From: Cladorhizidae sp. MBARI D1340-BT2
Lineage: Eukaryota > Porifera > Demospongiae > Poecilosclerida > Cladorhizidae
Direction of reading: 5' to 3'
DNA length: 64,000 nt
Assembly: GCA_028752905.1 (NCBI GenBank)
Contig: JAQNBH010000002.1
Span: 38,198,975-38,262,974, forward strand
The notes beneath the pieces are model-generated. The model did not search any database. It worked only from the letters and a program-made list of their open reading frames with translations, and had not been told where the DNA came from. Each line of letters begins with the position of its first letter. Within the stretch, counting starts at the first letter, position 1. The position numbers and the translations under genes are program-made. Positions 1 through 11,297 of this stretch are shown piece after piece.

Positions 1-980
1 TAGTTGGTGTATAGTCCTACATGTACCTGTACTGCCATGCTAGTTGGTGTGTAGTCCTACCTGTACTGCCATGCTAGTTGGTGTATAGTCCTACCTGTAC
101 TGCCATGATAGTTGGTGTGTAGTCCTACCTGTACTGCCATGCTAGTTGGTGTGTAGTCCTACCTGTACTGCCATGCTAGTTGGTGTGTAGTCCTGCCTGT
201 ACTGCCATGCTAGTTGGTGTGTAGTCCTGCCTGTACTGCCATGCTACATGTAGTTGGTGTGTAGTCCTACCTGTACTGCCATGCTAGTTGGTGTATAGTC
301 CTACCTGTACTGCCATGCTAGTTGGTGTGTAGTCCTGCCTGTACTGCCATGCTAGTTGGTGTGTAGTCCTACCTGTACTGCCATGCTAGTTGGTGTGTAG
401 TCCTGCCTGTACTGCCATGCTAGTTGGTGTGTAGTCCTACCTGTACTGCCATGCTAGTTGGTGTGTAGTCCTACCTGTACTGCCATGCTAGTTGGTGTGT
501 AGTCCTACCTGTACTGCCATGCTAGTTGGTGTATAGTCCTACCTGTACTGCCATGCTAGTTGGTGTGTAGTCCTACCTGTACTGCCATGCTAGTTGGTGT
601 ATAGTCCTGCCTGTACTGCCATGCTAGTTGGTGTGTAGTCCTACCTGTACTGCCATGCTAGTTGGTGTATAGTCCTACCTGTACTGCCATGCTAGTTGGT
701 GTGTAGTCCTACCTGTACTGCCATGCTAGTTGGTGTGTAGTCCTACTTGTACTGCCATGCTAGTTGGTGTATAGTCCTACCTGTACTGCCATGCTAGTTG
801 GTGTGTAGTCCTACCTGTACTGCCATGCTAGTTGGTGTGTAGTCCTACCTGTACTGCCATGCTAGTTGGTGTGTAGTCCTACCTGTACTGCCATCCTAGT
901 TGGTGTGCAGTCCTAACTGTACTGCCATGCTAGTTGGTGTGTAGTCCTAACTGTACTGCCATGCTAGTTGGTGTATAGTC

Positions 981-1132
981 GCCGGTGAAATACCACTACT
1001 TTCATCGTTTCTTTACTTATTCGATGAGGCGGAGCTGGGTCTTGCGGCCCACCTTCTGGATTTAAGGTCCTCTCCGAGGGCCGATCCGAGTCGAAGACAG
1101 TGTCAGGTGGGGAGTTTGGCTGGGGCGGCACA
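981..1132 (+). pseudogene. 28S rRNA fragment, copy 1, embedded in the 34-bp array
   Basis: This 152-bp stretch is unrelated to the minisatellite. It starts with GCCGGTGAAATACCACTAC and ends with GGGGAGTTTGGCTGGGGCGG plus CACA. I recognise these as conserved large-subunit rRNA blocks from domain V around helix 79 (the D10 divergent region lies between them), in rRNA-sense orientation. The fragment has no other rRNA around it, so it is a non-functional piece. It is preceded by ATAGTC and followed by ATAGTCC of the next 34-bp unit, which looks like a duplicated target. The two units to the left carry the CCTAAC variant and those to the right the CTATC and TGTGCTG variants, as at the other copies. 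Confidence 0.9.
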
Positions 1133-4100
1133 TAGTCCTACCTGTACTGCCATGCTAGTTGGTGTATAGTCCTATCTGTACTGCCATGCTAGTTGGTGTG
1201 TAGTCCTACCTGTGCTGCCATGCTAGTTGGTGTGTAGTCCTACCTGTACTGCCATGCTAGTTGGTGTGTAGTCCTACCTGTACTGCCATGCTAGTTGGTG
1301 TGTAGTCCTACCTGTACTGCCATGCTAGTTGGTGTATAGTCCTACCTGTACTGCCATGCTAGTTGGTGTGTAGTCCTACCTGTACTGCCATGCTAGTTGG
1401 TGTGTAGTCCTGCCTGTACTGCCATGCTAGTTGGTGTATAGTCCTACCTGTACTGCCATGCTAGTTGGTGTATAGTCCTGCCTGTACTGCCATGCTAGTT
1501 GGTGTGTAGTCCTACCTGTACTGCCATGCTAGTTGGTGTATAGTCCTACCTGTACTGCCATGCTAGTTGGTGTGTAGTCCTGCCTGTACTGCCATGCTAG
1601 TTGGTGTGTAGTCCTACCTGTACTGCCATGCTAGTTGGTGTGTAGTCCTGCCTGTACTGCCATGCTAGTTGGTGTGTAGTCCTACCTGTACTGCCATGCT
1701 AGTTGGTGTGTAGTCCTACCTGTACTGCCATGCTAGTTGGTGTATAGTCCTACCTGTACTGCCATGCTAGTTGGTGTGTAGTCCTACCTGTACTGCCATG
1801 CTAGTTGGTGTGTAGTCCTACCTGTACTGCCATGCTAGTTGGTGTATAGTCCTACCTGTACTGCCATGCTAGTTGGTGTGTAGTCCTACCTGTACTGCCA
1901 TGCTAGTTGGTGTATAGTCCTGCCTGTACTGCCATGCTAGTTGGTGTGTAGTCCTACCTGTGCTGCCATGCTAGTTGGTGTGTAGTCCTACCTGTACTGC
2001 CATGCTAGTTGGTGTATAGTCCTACCTGTACTGCCATGCTAGTTGGTGTGTAGTCCTACCTGTACTGCCATGCTAGTTGGTGTATAGTCCTGCCTGTACT
2101 GCCATGGTAGTTGGTGTGTAGTCCTACCTGTACTGCCATGCTAGTTGGTGTATAGTCCTACCTGTACTGCCATGCTAGTTGGTGTATAGTCCTACCTGTT
2201 CTGCCATGCTAGTTGGTGTGTAGTCCTACCTGTACTGCCATGCTACACTGTAGTTGGTGTGTAGTCCTACCTGTACTGCCATGCTAGTTGGTGTGTAGTC
2301 CTACCTGTACTGCCATGCTAGTTGGTTGTGTAGTCCTGCCTGTACTGCCATGCTAGTTGGTGTGTAGTCCTACCTGTACTGCAATGCTAGTTGGTGTGTA
2401 GTCCTACCTGTACTGCCATGCTAGTTGGTGTATAGTCCTGCCTGTACTGCCATGCTAGTTGGTGTCTAGTCCTACCTGTATACTGCCATGCTAGTTGGTG
2501 TGTAGTCCTACCTGTACTGCCATGCTAGTTGGTGTGTAGTCCTACCTGTACTGCCATGCTAGTTGGTGTGTAGTCCTACCTGTACTGCCATGCTAGTTGG
2601 TGTGTAGTCCTACCTGTACTGCCATGCTAGTTGGTGTGTAGTCCTACCTGTACTGCCATGCTAGTTGGTGTGTAGTCCTACCTGTACTGCCATGCTAGTT
2701 GGTGTGTAGTCCTACTTGTACTGCCATGCTAGTTGGTGTGTAGTCCTACCTGTACTGCCATGCTAGTTGGTGTGTAGTCCTACCTGTACTGCCATGCTAG
2801 TTGGTGTGTAGTCCTACTTGTACTGCCATGCTAGTTGGTGTGTAGTCCTACCTGTACTGCCATGCTAGTTGGTGTGTAGTCCTACCTGTACTGCCATGCT
2901 AGTTGGTGTGTAGTCCTACCTGTACTGCCATGCTAGTTGGTGTATAGTCCTACAGTACCTGTACTGCTGCTAGTTGGTGTGTAGTCCTACCTGTACTGCC
3001 ATGCTAGTTGGTGTGTAGTCCTACCTGTACTGCCATGCTAGTTGGTGTATAGTCCTACCTGTACTGCCATGCTAGTTGGTGTATAGTCCTGCCTGTACTG
3101 CCATGCTAGTTGGTGTGTAGTCCTACCTGTACTGCCATGCTAGTTGGTGTATAGTCCTACCTGTACTGCCATGCTAGTTGGTGTGTAGTCCTGCCTGTAC
3201 TGCCATGCTAGTTGGTGTGTAGTCCTACCTGTACTGCCATGCTAGTTGGTGTGTAGTCCTGCCTGTACTGCCATGCTAGTTGGTGTGTAGTCCTACCTGT
3301 ACTGCCATGCTAGTTGGTGTGTAGTCCTACCTGTACTGCCATGCTAGTTGGTGTGTAGTCCTACCTGTACTGCCATGCTAGTTGGTGTGTAGTCCTACCT
3401 GTACTGCCATGCTAGTTGGTGTGTAGTCCTACCTGTACTGCCATGCTAGTTGGTGTATAGTCCTGCCTGTACTGCCATGCTAGTTGGTGTGTAGTCCTAC
3501 CTGTACTGCCATGCTAGTTGGTGTGTAGTCCTACCTGTACTGCCATGCTAGTTGGTGTGTAGTCCTACCTGTACTGCCATGCTAGTTGGTGTGTAGTCCT
3601 ACCTGTACTGCCATGCTAGTTGGTGTGTAGTCCTACCTGTACTGCCATGCTAGTTGGTGTATAGTCCTACCTGTACTGCCATGATAGTTGGTGTGTAGTC
3701 CTACCTGTACTGCCATGCTAGTTGGTGTATAGTCCTACCTGTACTGCCATGCTAGTTGGTGTATAGTCCTACCTATGCTAGTTGGTGTGTAGTCCTACCT
3801 GTACTGCCATGCTAGTTGGTGTATAGTCCTGCCTGTACTGCCATGCTAGTTGGTGTGTAGTCCTACCTGTACTGCCATGCTAGTTGGTGTGTAGTCCTAC
3901 CTGTACTGCCATGCTAGTTGGTGTATAGTCCTACCTGTACTGCCATGATAGTTGGTGTGTAGTCCTACCTGTACTGCCATGCTAGTTGGTGTGTAGTCCT
4001 ACCTGTACTGCCATGCTAGTTGGTGTGTAGTCCTGCCTGTACTGCCATGCTAGTTGGTGTGTAGTCCTGCCTGTACTGCCATGCTAGTTGGTGTGTAGTC

Positions 4101-4748
4101 CTACCTGTACTGCCATGCTAGTTGGTGTATAGTCCTACCTGTACTGCCATGCTAGTTGGTGTGTAGTCCTGCCTGTACTGCCATGCTAGTTGGTGTGTAG
4201 TCCTACCTGTACTGCCATGCTAGTTGGTGTGTAGTCCTGCCTGTACTGCCATGCTAGTTGGTGTGTAGTCCTACCTGTACTGCCATGCTAGTTGGTGTGT
4301 AGTCCTACCTGTACTGCCATGCTAGTTGGTGTGTAGTCCTACCTGTACTGCCATGCTAGTTGGTGTATAGTCCTACCTGTACTGCCATGCTAGTTGGTGT
4401 GTAGTCCTACCTGTACTGCCATGCTAGTTGGTGTATAGTCCTGTACTGCCATGCTAGTTGGTGTATAGTCCTACCTGTACTGCCATGCTAGTTGGTGTGT
4501 AGTCCTACCTGTACTGCCATGCTAGTTGGTGTATAGTCCTACCTGTACTGCCATGCTAGTTGGTGTGTAGTCCTACATGTACCTGTACTGCCATGCTAGT
4601 TAGTGTGTAGTCCTACCTGTACTGCCATGCTAGTTGGTGTGTAGTCCTACCTGTACTGCCATCCTAGTTGGTGTGCAGTCCTAACTGTACTGCCATGCTA
4701 GTTGGTGTGTAGTCCTAACTGTACTGCCATGCTAGTTGGTGTATAGTC

Positions 4749-4901
4749 GCCGGGTGAAATACCACTACTTTCATCGTTTCTTTACTTATTCGATGAGGCG
4801 GAGCTGGGTCTTGCGGCCCACCTTCTGGATTTAAGGTCCTCTCCGAGGGCCGATCCGAGTCGAAGACAGTGTCAGGTTGGGAGTTTGGCTGGGGCGGCAC
4901 A
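4749..4901 (+). pseudogene. 28S rRNA fragment, copy 2
   Basis: Second copy of the 28S domain V fragment in array A1. It differs from copy 1 by one extra G near its start (GCCGGG) and by GGTTGGGAG in place of GGTGGGGAG near its end. The flanking variant units are the same as at copy 1 (CCTAAC on the left, CTATC then TGTGCTG on the right). It therefore spread by duplication of the surrounding repeat block and not by a new insertion. The start-to-start distance from copy 1 is 3768 bp. Confidence 0.9.
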
Positions 4902-7900
4902 TAGTCCTACCTGTACTGCCATGCTAGTTGGTGTATAGTCCTATCTGTACTGCCATGCTAGTTGGTGTGTAGTCCTACCTGTGCTGCCATGCTAGTTGGT
5001 GTGTAGTCCTACCTGTACTGCCATGCTAGTTGGTGTGTAGTCCTACCTGTACTGCCATGCTAGTTGGTGTGTAGTCCTACCTGTACTGCCATGCTAGTTG
5101 GTGTATAGTCCTACCTGTACTGCCATGCTAGTTGGTGTGTAGTCCTACCTGTACTGCCATGCTAGTTGGTGTGTAGTCCTGCCTGTACTGCCATGCTAGT
5201 TGGTGTATAGTCCTACCTGTACTGCCATGCTAGTTGGTGTGTAGTCCTACCTGTACTGCCATGCTAGTTGGTGTGTAGTCCTACCTGTACTGCCATGCTA
5301 GTTGGTGTGTAGTCCTACCTGTACTGCCATGCTAGTTGGTGTGTAGTCCTACCTGTACTGCCATGCTAGTTGGTGTATAGTCCTACCTGTACTGCCATGA
5401 TAGTTGGTGTGTAGTCATACCTGTACTGCCATGCTAGTTGGTGTATAGTCCTACCTGTACTGCCATGCTAGTTGGTGTGTAGTCCTACCTGTACTGCCAT
5501 GCTAGTTGGTGTGTAGTCCTACCTGTACTGCCATGCTAGTTGGTGTATAGTCCTACCTATGCTAGTTGGTGTGTAGTCCTACCTGTACTGCCATGCTAGT
5601 TGGTGTATAGTCCTGCCTGTACTGCCATGCTAGTTGGTGTGTAGTCCTACCTGTACTGCCATGCTAGTTGGTGTGTAGTCCTACCTGTACTGCCATGCTA
5701 GTTGGTGTATAGTCCTACCTGTACTGCCATGATAGTTGGTGTGTAGTCCTACCTGTACTGCCATGCTAGTTGGTGTGTAGTCCTACCTGTACTGCCATGC
5801 TAGTTGGTGTGTAGTCCTACCTGTACTGCCATGCTAGTTGGTGTGTAGTCCTGCCTGTACTGCCATGCTAGTTGGTGTGTAGTCCTACCTGTACTGCCAT
5901 GCTAGTTGGTGTGTAGTCCTACCTGTACTGCCATGCTAGTTGGTGTATAGTCCTACCTGTACTGCCATGGTAGTTGGTGTCTAGTCCTACCTGTATACTG
6001 CCATGCTAGTTGGTGTGTAGTCCTACCTGTACTGCCATGCTAGTTGGTGTGTAGTCCTACCTGTACTGCCATGCTAGTTGGTGTGTAGTCCTACCTGTAC
6101 TGCCATGCTAGTTGGTGTGTAGTCCTACCTGTACTGCCATGCTAGTTGGTGTGTAGTCCTACCTGTACTGCCATGCTAGTTGGTGTGTAGTCCTACCTGT
6201 ACTGCCATGCTAGTTGGTGTGTAGTCCTACTTGTACTGCCATGCTAGTTGGTGTGTAGTCCTACCTGTACTGCCATGCTAGTTGGTGTGTAGTCCTACCT
6301 GTACTGCCATGCTAGTTGGTGTGTAGTCCTACTTGTACTGCCATGCTAGTTGGTGTGTAGTCCTACCTGTACTGCCATGCTAGTTGGTGTGTAGTCCTAC
6401 CTGTACTGCCATGCTAGTTGGTGTGTAGTCCTACCTGTACTGCCATGCTAGTTGGTGTATAGTCCTACAGTACCTGTACTGCCATGCTAGTTGGTGTGTA
6501 GTCCTACCTGTACTGCCATGCTAGTTGGTGTATAGTCCTACCTGTACTGCCATGCTAGTTGGTGTGTAGTCCTGCCTGTACTGCCATGCTAGTTGGTGTG
6601 TAGTCCTACCTGTACTGCCATGCTAGTTGGTGTGTAGTCCTGCCTGTACTGCCATGCTAGTTGGTGTGTAGTCCTACCTGTACTGCCATGCTAGTTGGTG
6701 TGTAGTCCTACCTGTACTGCCATGCTAGTTGGTGTGTAGTCCTGTACCTGTACTGCCATGCTAGTTGGTGTGTAGTCCTACCTGTACTGCCATGCTAGTT
6801 GGTGTATAGTCCTACAGTACTGCCATGCTAGTTGGTGTGTAGTCCTACCTGTACTGCCATGCTAGTTGGTGTATAGTCCTGCCTGTACTGCCATGGTAGT
6901 TGGTGTGTAGTCCTACTTGTACTGCCATGCTAGTTGGTGTATAGTCCTACCTGTACTGCCATGCTAGTTGGTGTATAGTCCTACCTGTTCTGCCATGCTA
7001 GTTGGTGTGTAGTCCTACCTGTACTGCCATGCTAGTTGGTGTGTAGTCCTACCTGTACTGCCATGCTAGTTGGTGTGTAGTCCTACCTGTGCCCTGTGCT
7101 GCCATGCTAGTTGGTGTGTAGTCCTACCTGTACTGCCATGCTAGTTGGTGTGTAGTCCTACCTGTACTGCCATGCTAGTTGGTGTGTAGTCCTACCTGTA
7201 CTGCCATGCTAGTTGGTGTGTAGTCCTACTTGTACTGCCATGCTAGTTGGTGTGTAGTCCTACCTGTACTGCCATGCTAGTTGGTGTGTAGGCCTACCTG
7301 TACCTGTACTGCCATGCTAGTTGGTGTATAGTCCTACAGTACCTGTACTGCCATGCTAGTTGGTGTGTAGTCCTACCTGTACTGCCATGCTAGTTGGTGT
7401 GTAGTCCTACCTGTACTGCCATGCTAGTGTGTAGTCCTACCTGTACTGCCATGCTAGTTGGTGTATAGTCCTACAGTACCTGTACTGCCATGCTAGTTGG
7501 TGTGTAGTCCTACCTGTACTGCCATGCTAGTTGGTGTGTAGTCCTACCTGTACTGCCATGCTAGTTGGTGTATAGTCCTACCTGTACTGCCATGCTAGTT
7601 GGTGTATAGTCCTGCCTGTACTGCCATGCTAGTTGGTGTGTAGTCCTACCTGTACTGCCATGCTAGTTGGTGTATAGTCCTACCTGTACTGCCATGCTAG
7701 TTGGTGTGTAGTCCTGCCTGTACTGCCATGCTAGTTGGTGTGTAGTCCTACCTGTACTGCCATGCTAGTTGGTGTGTAGTCCTGCCTGTACTGCCATGCT
7801 AGTTGGTGTGTAGTCCTACCTGTACTGCCATGCTAGTTGGTGTGTAGTCCTACCTGTACTGCCATGCTAGTTGGTGTGTAGTCCTACCTGTACTGCCATG

Positions 7901-8456
7901 CTAGTTGGTGTGTAGTCCTACCTGTACTGCCATGCTAGTTGGTGTATAGTCCTACCTGTACTGCCATGCTAGTTGGTGTGTAGTCCTACCTGTACTGCCA
8001 TGCTAGTTGGTGTATAGTCCTGCCTGTACTGCCATGCTAGTTGGTGTGTAGTCCTACCTGTGCTGCCATGCTAGTTGGTGTGTAGTCCTACCTGTACTGC
8101 CATGCTAGTTGGTGTATAGTCCTACCTGTACTGCCATGCTAGTTGGTGTGTAGTCCTACCTGTACTGCCATGCTAGTTGGTGTATAGTCCTGCCTGTACT
8201 GCCATGGTAGTTGGTGTGTAGTCCTACCTGTACTGCCATGCTAGTTGGTGTATAGTCCTACCTGTACTGCCATGCTAGTTGGTGTATAGTCCTACCTGTT
8301 CTGCCATGCTAGTTGGTGTGTAGTCCTACCTGTACTGCCATGCTAGTTGGTGTGTAGTCCTACCTGTACTGCCATGCTAGTTGGTGTATAGTCCTACCTG
8401 TACTGCCATGCTAGTTGGTGTGTAGTCCTACCTGTACTGCCATGCTAGTTGGTGTG

Positions 8457-8613
8457 TGTCTAGCACACAGACATTGTCCAAGCCCTAACCCTAGTCATTG
8501 TCCAAACCTAACCTTAGTCATTGCATTCGGACATATATATATATAATATACATAGTAACACACTGACCACACCTCTTCACCCAAGTCTTATACGCTGACA
8601 TACACACAGAGAA
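8457..8613. other. Array/segment boundary with short direct repeats
   Basis: The last 34-bp unit runs into GTGTGTCTAGCACACAG, a small interrupted inverted repeat. Two imperfect ~23-bp copies beginning CATTGTCCAA follow; the first contains CCCTAACCCTAG. A short AT-rich microsatellite lies at about 8531-8551. The two CCCTAA units resemble the animal telomere repeat, but two units inside a 23-bp duplication are not evidence of a telomere. No gene is seen. Confidence 0.6.
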
Positions 8614-8796
8614 ATGTGCCCCTCCCTCCCCATACGGACCTCCACCTCAAGCAAAGTGTACCAAGGGGACGTGTGTAAAGTATTTCTGGCGTGTGCTCAC
8701 CTGTCGTATGTGGACATCTTCAAGAAATACCTCAGCAGTCTAGTCACACCAACTAAGTTGTATTATCACCTCCTCAATGTCTGTCTGTGTGTGTGA
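8614..8796 (+). CDS. Small open frame of unknown function
   Basis: 60-codon frame from ATG to TGA. It encodes a basic, serine-rich start followed by a segment around KVFLACAHLSYVDIFKKYLS that looks like ordinary globular protein rather than repeat translation. It is not built from tandem repeats and is identical in segment S2. I recognise no family. It could be an exon fragment, a degraded transposon piece, or chance. No convincing promoter or polyadenylation context is visible, and the next coding-like frame downstream (9289-9501) is 490 bp away. Confidence 0.25.
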   Translation: MCPSLPIRTSTSSKVYQGDVCKVFLACAHLSYVDIFKKYLSSLVTPTKLYYHLLNVCLCV

Positions 8797-9288
8797 ACAA
8801 AATAACTGTTAAAGGTCAAAGTCCTAATTAGGTGGCATGAACATAACTTGACAGAGCATTTCCCAAGTTGACCCTTAGCAAGGGATAAGGTCAAAGGTCA
8901 ACGAGAAGGATCTGTCTTTTAATGACAGTTTTCAAGTTAATCTCTAGCAACCATCAGAGATGTCCCTAGCAACCATAAGCTATGGGATAGCAGTAGTGGT
9001 TATTAAATGTAGTCATGAAGAAGGTGCCCCTGTTGCAGGTAGCAAATGTGGGTAGTGCATGATCATGGATTCTGTGCATTGTGCAGCACAAAGCTATGCT
9101 GCCAGTTTGCCCAGACCCTCTCCATGTGTGCATATTGAGAGGTAGGCTGGAGTGCCTAGAGCAACACATCAACCAACAAGTCTACTACTTTAGCCACCCT
9201 TTACCAGTATTAGATCAACTCAATCACAGACTTGCTTCTTCACCAGCATTGCAGGAGAGTAAGCCGTCACTAACCCATGTAGCGTTAA
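8797..9288. other. Single-copy spacer without a recognisable gene
   Basis: Contains two CTAGCAACCAT words (8943-8975) and a stretch resembling 16962-17020. A 79-codon plus-strand frame (9081-9320) and a 68-codon minus-strand frame (8966-9172) overlap here. They have no recognisable motif and I cannot say whether either is used. The plus frame ends (stop at 9318-9320) inside the neighbouring open frame at 9289-9501, in another phase. That would also fit a frameshifted remnant of one gene. Confidence 0.4.
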
Positions 9289-9501
9289 GTTTCACCTTGT
9301 GGCCTGTCCAACTTCAGTGACAAAGATTTTAAACGGCAACCACAACGAAGTCACAAATTAGCCCGTTTAGTTCCGTCACTGCAAGCCCAATTGAGGAACG
9401 ACCCTTTACCTTGCCACACCCTCGACTACGCTATGACTTATGACTCGAAGTTCGGCAGTGAAGCAGGCTATTATTTTGATTCTTTTGCTCAGGAGGCGTA
9501 G
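9289..9501 (+). CDS. Coding-like open frame without an upstream ATG
   Basis: Seventy sense codons lie between TAA at 9286-9288 and TAG at 9499-9501. The first ATG is well inside, so the frame would have to be a spliced exon or a broken gene. The composition looks protein-like, with a basic stretch (DFKRQPQRSHKLARL) followed by an acidic/aromatic end (YDSKFGSEAGYYFDSF). A pyrimidine-rich run ending CTTCAG at 9317 could serve as a 3' splice site. In S2 one substitution (9370 G to 51100 C) changes Val to Leu. No family recognised. Confidence 0.3.
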   Translation, partial: VSPCGLSNFSDKDFKRQPQRSHKLARLVPSLQAQLRNDPLPCHTLDYAMTYDSKFGSEAGYYFDSFAQEA

Positions 9502-10068
9502 GAGGAGGAATAGGAGAAGGCAGAACAGAGTGTGGGTACGTCCAATATAGTCAATTGGGGTAAAAAAAAGCCGTTTCCCTTAACTACCTTTTAAGAGCCA
9601 CAGTAAAGGATTTACTAAAAACACATGTGCCATCCTCTAGTACTTTACTATCAAATGATGACTACATAAATTAAAAAAATATATCCCATGTCCTATAATG
9701 AAATAAATTATTAATAAAAATATGGTGGTGTTTTTTTTACCCCATGAAAGGGGTTAAAAAAAACCCACCCCTTTAAAAATATCCTAAACGGTAAAATCAA
9801 ATGTAAATACTTCAATATTTTAATATTTTAATCAATTGAATCTTTTTTCATTAAAATTTGTTCAAATACTACAATATAGTACAATAATGGTTAAAAGTTG
9901 GGTTTTATTGCATTTTCTTAAAGAAAAATACTTGAAATTGTTTATCACTTTTGCTTCACACTCGAACTTCAGCAGTGCATTCCCTCGACTAACTGTTTCC
10001 ACTACTGGCTGAACAGGGCCATACATGCAACGATCCACTGCTACTATCTCCACATCTTCCGGCTTTGT
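9502..10068. other. AT-rich spacer with inverted repeats
   Basis: A+T-rich single-copy DNA. The motif GGGGTAAAAAAAA at 9557-9569 reappears inverted as TTTTTTTTACCCC at 9731-9743, giving a ~187-bp interval with 13-bp inverted ends. No convincing target duplication flanks it. No gene is seen. A minus-strand frame from the adjacent 36-bp array runs into this stretch, but I find nothing supporting its use. Confidence 0.45.
9727..9766. other. Imperfect hairpin with 17-bp arms
   Basis: GGTGTTTTTTTTACCCC (9727-9743) is followed after six bases by GGGGTTAAAAAAAACCC (9750-9766), so the two arms can pair almost throughout. The same structure is at 51457-51496. It could be a remnant end of a small inverted-repeat transposon or simply a palindromic poly-A/T tract. 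Confidence 0.6.
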
Positions 10069-10345
10069 GTGCAGGATGTGTGACTTCCTGAGCTCTATGA
10101 GCACGTGCAGGATGTGTGACATCCTGAGCTCTATGAGCATGTGCAGGATGTGTGACTTCCTGAGCACATGCAGGATGTGTGACTTCCTGAGCTCTATGAG
10201 CACGTGCAGGATGTGTGACTTCCTGAGCTCTATGAGCACGTGCAGGATGTGTGACTTCCTGAGCTCTATGAGCACGTGCAGGATGTGTGACTTCCTGAGC
10301 TCTATGAGCATGTGCAGGATGTGTGACTTCCTGAGCTCTATGAGC
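10069..10345. repeat. 36-bp minisatellite array
   Basis: About 7.5 units containing GGATGTGTGACTTCCTGAGC and CTCTATGAGCA. One unit is shortened by 9 bp, which keeps the reading frame. Because 36 is a multiple of 3, both strands stay open through the array (12-residue periods, MCDFLSSMSTCR on plus and IELRKSHILHVL on minus). I regard both as by-products. Several unit junctions read CACGTG (E-box core), others CATGTG. Confidence 0.93.
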
Positions 10346-10504
10346 GTATAAGCTTGACTAGCACGTGCAGATTGATATAGTGCATTTCCCCCGCCTCTAT
10401 CCAATTGCCGTGAATTGCCGTGGATGTAGCTTAGCTATGGACTTTTAGGATTAAGAACATTTTGGGGTGTGTGCCTAAATGTCTACGCAATCTTTTTATT
10501 GAAA

Positions 10505-10592
10505 CAACCACACCTTACCTAGTCCATGCTACACCTTACCTAGTCCATACTGTACCTTACCTAATCCATGCTATATCTTACCTAATCCATCC
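10505..10592. repeat. 21-bp tandem repeat, four copies
   Basis: Four imperfect copies of a 21-bp unit containing CCTTACCTAGTCCATGCTA. The word CCATGCTA is also found in the 34-bp and 17-bp arrays of this window. The DNA between this array and the 42-bp array (10593-10725) is AT-rich with CTAG-rich words and no gene. Confidence 0.8.
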
Positions 10593-10725
10593 ATGAGTGT
10601 TAAAAACAATAATTTCTATTATATTATAATAAAAACTAACAGCCTAACTAGTTGTGGTAGCTAGTGTGGCTATAGTTATGACAGCTAGCAAGATTATAGC
10701 TATTCACTATGACTAGGACTAGGGC

Positions 10726-10945
10726 TAGGGATATGTATAACCTGCAGTAGTATGGTCAGGCTATAGGAAGCACAGGCTATAACCTGCACTAGTATGTTCA
10801 GGCTATAGGAAGCACAGGCTATAACCTGCAGTAGTATGGTCAGGCTATAGGAAGCACAGGCTATAACCTGCACTACTATGGTCAGGCTATAGGAAGCACA
10901 GGCTATAACCTGCAGTAGTATGGTCAGGCTATAGGCTAACCTGCA
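10726..10945. repeat. 42-bp minisatellite array
   Basis: About five copies of a 42-bp unit containing TAGTATGGTCAGGCTATAGG and GCACAGGCTATAACCTG. Units alternate in CTGCAGTAG versus CTGCACTA. The unit length is a multiple of 3, which leaves an 86-codon minus-strand frame (14-residue periods). I treat that frame as a by-product. Confidence 0.92.
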
Positions 10946-11110
10946 CTTGTAGAGGAGCAAGTTAAGGGGTCATCAAACATTAATGCTGCCCAGAGGAGCT
11001 AAGGTAAAGGGTCACCAACCATTGATGCCACAAGTAGAAGAGCTACGGTAAAGGATCACCAAACATTGATGTCATAACACCTGTGTAGAGGTGTAGAGCA
11101 GCTAAGGTAA
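10946..11110. repeat. Degenerate tandem repeat of about 40-60 bp
   Basis: Four diverged copies share the order GAGC, TAAGGTAAAGGGTCACCAA, CATTGATG. They are visible near 10953, 10993, 11036 and 11097. They are clearly older and more diverged than the adjoining arrays. No gene is seen from here to 11297. Confidence 0.7.
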
Positions 11111-11297
11111 GGAGTCGCCATCTGTTGATACTGCAACAAGACCTTTGATTACCCTCCTGTCATCTGACCATGCTGCTTGGATGTCCTGCTGCTCAAGAGT
11201 CCAGTTATAAACAGAAACCAGGAGTCTAGTTTCAAACATTGATGATCATGCTTGAGGGATGGAGTGCACCTGTGCTGCTGCTAGTATTCTAGCCTGA

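Larger units (their letters stand above)
1..8456. repeat. 34-bp minisatellite array A1 with higher-order structure
   Basis: Head-to-tail units of 34 bp, each containing the words CTAGTTGGTGTGTAGTCC and TGTACTGCCATG, run from the window's left edge to 8456; length divided by 34 gives very roughly 240 units. Two diagnostic sites vary: GTGTGTAG versus GTGTATAG, and CCTACC versus CCTGCC. Rare variants (CATCC, GTGCAG, CCTAAC, CTATC, TGTGCTG) recur together, so blocks of several units have been copied as larger higher-order repeats. The array is interrupted only by two 28S rRNA fragments. Every unit carries stop codons and 34 is not a multiple of 3, so it is non-coding. It resumes as array A2 at 26096, so it flanks both copies of segment S. 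Confidence 0.97.

Noticed and set aside
981..1132. Functional rRNA gene
   Set aside because: Only ~152 bp of domain V is present, with minisatellite on both sides.
4715..4900. 61-codon minus-strand frame
   Set aside because: It is the antisense of the 28S rRNA fragment plus flanking repeat.
1..8456. CRISPR-like regular direct repeats
   Set aside because: Units are contiguous with no spacers, the setting is eukaryotic and there are no cas genes. It is a minisatellite.
8480..8500. Telomeric repeat (CCCTAA)
   Set aside because: Only two units, inside a 23-bp duplication. No terminal array.
9862..10404. 180-codon minus-strand frame and 108-codon plus-strand frame
   Set aside because: Mostly translation of the 36-bp array on both strands. 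The unique tail of the minus frame shows no recognisable motif.
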